From Pseudomonas moorei (GTDB lineage Bacteria; Pseudomonadota; Gammaproteobacteria; Pseudomonadales; Pseudomonadaceae), in contig NZ_VZPP01000015.1 in the NCBI RefSeq assembly GCF_008801475.1, positions 62,001 through 126,000 of the forward strand: a stretch of 64,000 nt of DNA, in the 5' to 3' direction. Shown here in pieces: positions 59,143 to 64,000 of the stretch; the stretch's first letter is position 1; every line of letters begins with the position of its first letter. A model generated the notes under the pieces. It was given only the letters and a program-made list of their open reading frames with translations, was not told the origin of the DNA and made no database searches. The translations under genes were made by a program, and so were the position numbers.

Positions 59143-60372
59143 ATGGATTTCGCTTATTCGCCCAAGGTTCAGGAACTGCGTGAGCGCGTGACAGCGTTCA
59201 TGGACACCTACGTCTATCCCGCTGAAGCGGTGTTCGAGCGCCAGGTCGCCGAGGGTGACCGCTGGCAGCCGACCGCGATCATGGAAGAACTCAAACTCAA
59301 GGCCAAGGCGCAGGGTCTGTGGAATTTGTTTCTGCCTGAGTCAGAGCTCGGCGCCGGCTTGACCAACCTTGAATACGCGCCCCTGGCCGAAATCATGGGG
59401 CGTTCGCTGTTGGGTCCTGAGCCGTTCAACTGCTCTGCGCCAGACACCGGCAATATGGAAGTGCTGGTGCGCTACGCCAACGAAGAACAGAAGCAACGCT
59501 GGCTCGAGCCGCTGCTGCGTGGCGAAATCCGTTCGGCATTTGCCATGACCGAGCCGGACGTCGCGTCGTCCGACGCCACCAACATGGCCGCCCGTGCCAT
59601 GCGCGATGGCGACGAGTGGGTGATCAACGGCAAGAAATGGTGGACCTCCGGGGCCTGCGATCCACGCTGCAAAATCCTGATCTTCATGGGCCTGAGCAAC
59701 CCTGATGCCCCGCGCCATGCGCAACACTCGATGATTCTGGTTCCGGTGGACACCCCCGGTGTGAAGATCGTGCGTCCGCTGCCGGTGTTCGGCTACGACG
59801 ATGCGCCCCACGGTCATGCCGAAGTGCTGTTCGAAAACGTGCGCGTGCCGTACGAAAACGTCCTGCTCGGCGAAGGACGCGGCTTCGAAATCGCTCAGGG
59901 CCGCCTTGGCCCAGGCCGGATTCACCACTGCATGCGATCGATCGGCATGGCCGAACGTGCCCTTGAATTGATGTGCAAACGCTCGGTGAACCGCACGGCA
60001 TTCGGTAAGCCCCTGGCGCGGCTGGGTGGCAACATCGACAAGATCGCCGACTCGCGGATGGAAATCGACATGGCCCGCCTGCTGACCTTGAAAGCGGCGT
60101 ACATGATGGACACCGTCGGCAACAAAGTGGCGAAAAGTGAAATCGCGCAGATCAAGGTGGTGGCGCCGAACGTGGCGTTGCGGGTGATCGACCGGGCGAT
60201 CCAGATTCATGGCGGGGCAGGGGTCTCCAACGATTTCCCGCTGGCCTACATGTATGCGATGCAGCGCACCCTGCGCCTGGCCGACGGCCCGGACGAAGTG
60301 CACCGCGCGGCGATCGGCAAGTTCGAGATCGGCAAATACGTGCCCAAGGAAATGATGCGAAACGGGCAATAA
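59143..60372 (+). CDS. acyl-CoA dehydrogenase (ACAD10/11-like)
   Basis: The 409-aa dehydrogenase has 'AMTEPDVASSDATNMAARAM', 'INGKKWWTSGACDPRCKILI' and 'LADGPDEVHRAAIGKFE', the pattern of the ACAD10/ACAD11 group, whose members handle long or 4-hydroxy acyl-CoAs. The final 'DGPDEVH' replaces the usual 'EGTNEI'. ATG 59143 has AAGAAGG upstream; a start at 59101 adds 14 residues without good support. Confidence 0.87.
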   Translation: MDFAYSPKVQELRERVTAFMDTYVYPAEAVFERQVAEGDRWQPTAIMEELKLKAKAQGLWNLFLPESELGAGLTNLEYAPLAEIMGRSLLGPEPFNCSAPDTGNMEVLVRYANEEQKQRWLEPLLRGEIRSAFAMTEPDVASSDATNMAARAMRDGDEWVINGKKWWTSGACDPRCKILIFMGLSNPDAPRHAQHSMILVPVDTPGVKIVRPLPVFGYDDAPHGHAEVLFENVRVPYENVLLGEGRGFEIAQGRLGPGRIHHCMRSIGMAERALELMCKRSVNRTAFGKPLARLGGNIDKIADSRMEIDMARLLTLKAAYMMDTVGNKVAKSEIAQIKVVAPNVALRVIDRAIQIHGGAGVSNDFPLAYMYAMQRTLRLADGPDEVHRAAIGKFEIGKYVPKEMMRNGQ

Positions 60373-60392
60373 CAGGCACCGAGTCATCGTTC

Positions 60393-60457
60393 ATCGCGGG
60401 CAAGCCCGGCTCCCACAGGTTTAGTGCGATCCTTGTGGGAGCGGGCTTGCCCGCGAT
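60393..60457. repeat. REPIN after the acyl-CoA dehydrogenase gene
   Basis: ATCGCGGGCAAGCCCGGCTC from 60393 and GAGCGGGCTTGCCCGCGAT ending at 60457 are inverted arms with a short spacer. Confidence 0.85.
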
Positions 60458-60490
60458 GGCGTCGGCCCATTCAACACATCTACATCAAAT

Positions 60491-61831
60491 TCAATACACC
60501 CAAACCTCAACCCGCCGATTCTTGATCCGCCCCTCATCAGCGCTATTGGTCGCCACGGGCATTTCAGCGCCAAACCCGCGAACTTCGCGCAGCACCACGC
60601 CGCTTTTCACCAGTTCGCGCCGCACCGCCATGGCCCGCAGTTTCGACAGCAGGTCAGCGCGCGCCGGGTCGCTCTTGGCATCGCCAAACCCCACCAGTGT
60701 TACCTGCCGATCGGTTTTATTGTGTTGCTTTATATAGTCGAGCACCCGTGACAGGTCCTGGCGTGCCTTGTTGTCCAGGCTGGCGCTGCCTTCCTCGAAG
60801 CGAAAGTTCACGGTCAGGCGCTGGGCGTGGCGGCTGAGTCCCTGGTATGCCTCGGGCATCATCGCGTTGGGCGTGACGCTGATGGCCTGCACGGTCTGGG
60901 CGATAAACCCGTTGGCCGCGACAATCGCCTGGCCCTGGCTGCTTTGCGCGAACGTCACCAGCGCTTCGGCCCAGGGATTTTTCCCGTTGGGCGGCAGGTA
61001 GAGGAACAAGCGGCGGGACAGGGGATAGTCTTCCGTGGCGATCAGGCTGTTGAGTGGCAGCATGGCCTGGGATTGACCATCGACAATCGCTACGGCTTTG
61101 GCCGAACGCACATACGGCAGGCCGATGAAGCCGATGCCTTGCGGATCCAGGCTGACCGCGTCGGACAGTTGCTCGCTGGACTCGAAACGTTTCGCTGCAC
61201 TACTCAGGGTTTTCCCGCGATGGTTGAGGACAAGTTCCTTGAAGGTGTCGTACGTACCGGACTGATCATCCCGCGCATACAGATGAATGGCACCACCCCG
61301 GCCGCCGAGTTCTTCCCAGGTTTTGGCTTCGCCACTGAAGAGGCGCGCCAGTTGCTCAGTGTTGAGTTGGTTCAGCGGGTTTTGCGGATGAAGGATAATC
61401 GCCAGACCGTCGATGGCGATGACCTGCTCGGCCTCGGCGCTTTTCAGATCGCCCAGGACCCGGAGGTCGGCCAGCTCACTGTCCTTGATCGGGCGCGAGG
61501 ATGCGGCCAGATCGGCGTTGTTGGTCTTCAGCGCGGTGAAACCGGTGCTGGAACCGTGGGCCGCGATCTCGACCTCGACGCGGCGTCCTTGCGGGGTTTC
61601 ACCGACAACCCGCAGTTCGTTGGACTTGTCCGGCGCTTCGCTGTGCACCTTGAGCAAGCCCTGCTCGCGCAACAGTCCTTCGACCAGCGCCGGACCGAGT
61701 GCCGCACCGATGGTGTTGGAGCCCTGGATGCGCAGGACCGGGCCATGGTCGGGCAGCGGCAAACCGCTGGCCGAGGTCATCAACGGCCAGCAGGTGCACA
61801 GCATCAAAAGGAACAAACCGCGCAGCGTCAT
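60491..61831 (-). CDS. PstS-like binding protein fused to an OmpA domain
   Basis: The 446-aa exported protein starts with a signal peptide ('LFLLMLCTCWPLMTSAS'), then has a phosphate-binding-protein-like domain ('RIQGSNTIGAALGPALVEGL', 'DDQSGTYDTFKELVL'), and ends with an OmpA-type peptidoglycan-binding domain (about residues 335-446; 'GFGDAKSDPARADLLSKLRA', 'EGRIKNRRVEVWVY'). It should be a periplasmic protein tethered to peptidoglycan. It stands alone, without pst transport genes, so a role in sensing or storing a ligand is possible. Confidence 0.87.
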   Translation of the reverse strand: MTLRGLFLLMLCTCWPLMTSASGLPLPDHGPVLRIQGSNTIGAALGPALVEGLLREQGLLKVHSEAPDKSNELRVVGETPQGRRVEVEIAAHGSSTGFTALKTNNADLAASSRPIKDSELADLRVLGDLKSAEAEQVIAIDGLAIILHPQNPLNQLNTEQLARLFSGEAKTWEELGGRGGAIHLYARDDQSGTYDTFKELVLNHRGKTLSSAAKRFESSEQLSDAVSLDPQGIGFIGLPYVRSAKAVAIVDGQSQAMLPLNSLIATEDYPLSRRLFLYLPPNGKNPWAEALVTFAQSSQGQAIVAANGFIAQTVQAISVTPNAMMPEAYQGLSRHAQRLTVNFRFEEGSASLDNKARQDLSRVLDYIKQHNKTDRQVTLVGFGDAKSDPARADLLSKLRAMAVRRELVKSGVVLREVRGFGAEMPVATNSADEGRIKNRRVEVWVY

Positions 61832-61910
61832 GCCGGCACCTTAAATAGCCAAAAGGAGGTGCCGGAAGATTAAGTCAGTAAGGTTTCTGAAAAATGACAG
61901 TTTTTCAGTG

Positions 61911-61976
61911 TGTTCGAGCCTGCTCGCGATGAGGGCCTGGCATTAGTCCGCCATCGCGAGCAGGCTCGCTCCCACA
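61911..61976. repeat. REPIN with a shortened left arm
   Basis: TTCGAGCCTGCTCGCGATGA near 61913 and the full inverse GCGAGCAGGCTCGCTCCCAC ending at 61976. The left arm lacks the usual TGTGGGAG end. Confidence 0.75.
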
Positions 61977-61987
61977 GAAGAGGGGTA

Positions 61988-62800
61988 TCAGCTCAATTCA
62001 AGCCAGATCGGCGCATGATCGGAAGGTTTTTCCATACCACGCAGTTCGTAGTCCACGCCGGCGTCCTTGACCCGTGGCAACAATCCATGGGACGCCATGA
62101 TCAGGTCGATGCGCAGTCCACGCTTGGGCTCGTCTTCAAACCCGCGGCTGCGGTAGTCGAACCAGCTGAACATGTCGGTCACCTCCGGGTTCAGGTGACG
62201 GAAGCTGTCCACCAGGCCCCAGTTCTTCAGGCGGGCCATCCACTCGCGCTCTTCCGGCAGGAAGCTGCATTTACCGGTTTTCAGCCAACGCTTCATGTTG
62301 TCCGGGCCGATCCCGATGTCACAGTCTTCCGGGGAAATGTTCACATCGCCCATGACCACCAACGGCTGATCATTACGGAACTGGCTTTCCAGCAATTGCT
62401 GCAGATCGCTGTAGAAGCGTTCCTTGGCCGGGAATTTGGTCGGGTGGTCGCGGCTTTCGCCCTGGGGGAAATAGCCGTTCATGATGGTCACCGGCACGTC
62501 ATTGGCGTCGGCGAAAGTGCCCCAGATAAAACGCCGCTGGGCATCTTCATCGTCGGTGGCGAAGCCTTTGTGCAGCGCCAGCGGTTCTTTGCGTGACAGC
62601 AGGGCGACGCCGTAGTGACCTTTTTGTCCATGGAAATACACGTGGTAGCCCAAGGCTCTGACTTCATCGAGCGGAAACTGGTCGTCATGGACCTTGGTTT
62701 CCTGCAGGCCGATCACATCGGGCTGGTGTTTTTCGATCAGCGCCGCCAGCTGATGGGGGCGGGCACGCAGCCCGTTGATGTTGAAGGAGACGATCTTCAT
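61988..62800 (-). CDS. xthA: exodeoxyribonuclease III
   Basis: The 270-aa endonuclease/exonuclease/phosphatase-fold enzyme has 'MKIVSFNINGLRARPHQLAA', 'IGLQETKVHDDQFPL' (metal Glu), 'VVMGDVNISPEDCDIG' and the C-terminal 'RIDLIMAS...KPSDHAPIW' motif. It is an AP endonuclease and 3'-5' exonuclease in base-excision repair. A longer frame upstream is not used, because ATG 62800 gives the standard family N-terminus. Confidence 0.94.
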   Translation of the reverse strand: MKIVSFNINGLRARPHQLAALIEKHQPDVIGLQETKVHDDQFPLDEVRALGYHVYFHGQKGHYGVALLSRKEPLALHKGFATDDEDAQRRFIWGTFADANDVPVTIMNGYFPQGESRDHPTKFPAKERFYSDLQQLLESQFRNDQPLVVMGDVNISPEDCDIGIGPDNMKRWLKTGKCSFLPEEREWMARLKNWGLVDSFRHLNPEVTDMFSWFDYRSRGFEDEPKRGLRIDLIMASHGLLPRVKDAGVDYELRGMEKPSDHAPIWLELS

Positions 62801-63033
62801 GGTCGGCAGTCCTGGCAAAAGGGCGATGCTAGCTGACATGTCGGCATCGGGCCAGTGTCGGGGTGAGTTGAATCGGTGGGTTGCGCCCGCGATGGGTCCG
62901 TGCAGTCGTCTTTTATATTGACTGACTGATCTGCGAGTCTGGTCTATACCTGTGGAGGGAACTGTGTTGCCACCCAGGGGCTCGTACCAACAAGAGCACA
63001 GCCATCCGAGCTGTGCCGGGGAGAATGACCGCC

Positions 63034-63684
63034 ATGCCCGAAACCTCGACCGCCATCGCCGATATTCACATGCTCGACAGCGGCTATTCCCGCGAAGCAC
63101 GTTCCCTGTTGTACCAGGCTTACCGGCATGAGCCGACGTTCGGCTACCTGTTCGAAGCGGAGCGTCCCGGCTATGAACAGCGTGTGCGCGCCACGGTGCG
63201 TGAACTGGTCAAGCAGCATTTTCTCCAGGATTTGCCGGCCATCGGCCTGCTGGTCAACGATCGCTTGATCGGCATCGCCCTGATCGCGCCACCGCAACGG
63301 CGCCTGGGCATCACTGAAAGTTGGGCCTGGCGCCTGCGAATGGTGCTGAGCACCGGGTTTCGCTGCACCCGTCGCTACCTGGAGTATCACGATGCGGTGA
63401 TGGCTTGCGTGCCGTCCGATTCGGTGCACCTGCTGCCATTGCTGGGGATTCATCCGCAATTCCAGGGCAAGCACTTCGGCGAACAACTGCTGCAAGCGGT
63501 GCACAACTGGTGCGCGGTGGACGAACATTCTCAGGGCGTGGTGCTCGACACCGGCAATCCGCGCTATCTGGAGTTCTATAAGCGGCAGGGTTATGAGGAA
63601 ATTGGTGAGGTCGCTGTAGGACCGATCCGCGAGCACGTGTTTTTCCACGCCAATCCTCAAGTCGTGCAAACCGCAACGGCGTAA
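63034..63684 (+). CDS. GNAT family N-acetyltransferase
   Basis: The 216-aa protein has the GNAT acetyl-CoA-binding region 'LLPLLGIHPQFQGKHFGEQL' (motif A, R/Q-x-x-G-x-G/A variant) and a C-terminal 'LEFYKRQGYEEIGEV'. The substrate is unknown. GGGGAG at 63018-63023 favours ATG 63034. It lies between xthA and tamA, an arrangement familiar from Pseudomonas. Confidence 0.85.
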   Translation: MPETSTAIADIHMLDSGYSREARSLLYQAYRHEPTFGYLFEAERPGYEQRVRATVRELVKQHFLQDLPAIGLLVNDRLIGIALIAPPQRRLGITESWAWRLRMVLSTGFRCTRRYLEYHDAVMACVPSDSVHLLPLLGIHPQFQGKHFGEQLLQAVHNWCAVDEHSQGVVLDTGNPRYLEFYKRQGYEEIGEVAVGPIREHVFFHANPQVVQTATA

Positions 63685-63762
63685 CCGTCGAACTTTTGGG
63701 GCGCGCCAGGCTCTATCACGCTCCCGTGTTCATCAAGCATGCTCGTGATAGCATCCGCGCCT

Positions 63763-64000
63763 ATGAAGTTTCCAGGAAGAATTACCAGTGGCGTGCTGAT
63801 GCTGATTTCCAGCTGCGCGGCGCTGGCCCAAAGTGAATTGGATGTGCGGATCAAACCGTCCAACGATGAACTGAAAGCCAATATAGAGGGCTATATCGGC
63901 AGTCTCGGCGATCGTGACGAAGCAGCCTTGCTGCGCTTCAGCCGGGGTGCCGAGGAGCAGGCGCGCAAAGCCGCCCAGGCCTTGGGTTATTACCAGCCGC
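63763..64000 (+). CDS. tamA: TamA, outer-membrane translocation and assembly protein (N-terminal part)
   Basis: About 79 codons are visible before the window ends. They encode a signal peptide ('SGVLMLISSCAALAQ') and the start of a POTRA-type region ('LRFSRGAEEQARKAAQALGY'), matching the TamA N-terminus. The full Omp85 protein would insert autotransporters and other beta-barrels with TamB. Confidence 0.82.
   Translation, partial: MKFPGRITSGVLMLISSCAALAQSELDVRIKPSNDELKANIEGYIGSLGDRDEAALLRFSRGAEEQARKAAQALGYYQP

Noticed and set aside
1..64000. CRISPR array, tRNA/rRNA genes, insertion sequences, prophage
   Set aside because: Looked for regular direct repeats, cloverleaf-like sequences, transposase and integrase motifs; none seen. 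The regularly recurring hairpins are REP/REPIN elements.

Overview
The window looks like the chromosome of a fluorescent-group Pseudomonas. It has high GC, many REP/REPIN hairpins between genes, the liu leucine/isovalerate genes with MerR-type LiuR, the sRNAs PrrF and CrcY, and the order xthA - GNAT acetyltransferase - tamA at the right end. All coordinates, starts and motifs were read by eye; names rest on remembered family signatures, not on database searches.

Region 1 (1-17.4 kb) is a steroid-catabolic cluster. A plus-strand operon (799-13170) begins with an HsaC/TesB-type extradiol dioxygenase. It then carries nearly the whole set for the last two steroid rings (C and D) known from actinobacteria and Comamonas: IpdA, IpdB, a 302-aa crotonase, IpdC, EchA20, two acyl-CoA dehydrogenases, FadA6, an SDR, IpdF, a MaoC hydratase and a second thiolase. 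A LuxR-type regulator, a secreted DUF1329 protein, a KshA-type Rieske oxygenase and a 59-aa membrane or secreted peptide follow. A further acyl-CoA dehydrogenase points left off the window. A 20-bp element (TAGTCC-N4-GRAC-GATGCT) lies upstream of both the DUF1329 gene and kshA, with a weaker copy before the leftward gene; it may be the operator of the LuxR protein.

Region 2 (17.5-33.5 kb) returns to ordinary Pseudomonas genes: fadH, a D-cysteine desulfhydrase/ACC deaminase homologue, cytochrome b561, the 2-aminoethylphosphonate module (phnX, phnW, two LysR genes, an OPA-type transporter and a FAD amine oxidase), an orphan short VgrG, a YebC-family protein, an LRR-protein kinase and a ZapE-type ATPase.

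Region 3 (33.6-41.7 kb) is one minus-strand operon facing an IclR regulator. It encodes a polyamine-type ABC importer (ATPase, two permeases, binding protein) and a three-part HcnABC/opine-oxidase-like flavoenzyme (2Fe-2S subunit, FAD/BFD subunit, DAO subunit). A broken fimbrial-type gene lies beside it.

Region 4 (41.8-49.9 kb) has an ECF sigma/anti-sigma pair divergent from a catalase-like peroxidase and cytochrome b561, with two mirror-image promoters of the same form. A cytosolic-type carboxypeptidase, the Fur-controlled sRNA PrrF, a DUF6124 gene and an S24-type repressor lacking the usual serine follow.

Region 5 (48.0-58.0 kb) is leucine/isovalerate catabolism: liuD, liuC, liuB, liuA, an acyl-CoA synthetase, the sRNA gene crcY with a sigma-54 promoter, liuE and liuR. 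LiuR palindromes sit before liuA and liuR. CrcY sequesters Hfq/Crc, and the kshA and DUF1329 starts carry A-rich Hfq/Crc-type motifs, so the steroid genes may respond to the sRNA encoded 40 kb away.

Region 6 (58.0-64.0 kb) holds a LysR regulator, an ACAD10/11-type acyl-CoA dehydrogenase, a PstS-OmpA fusion protein, xthA, a GNAT acetyltransferase and the start of tamA. No tRNA, rRNA, CRISPR array, transposase or integrase was seen.
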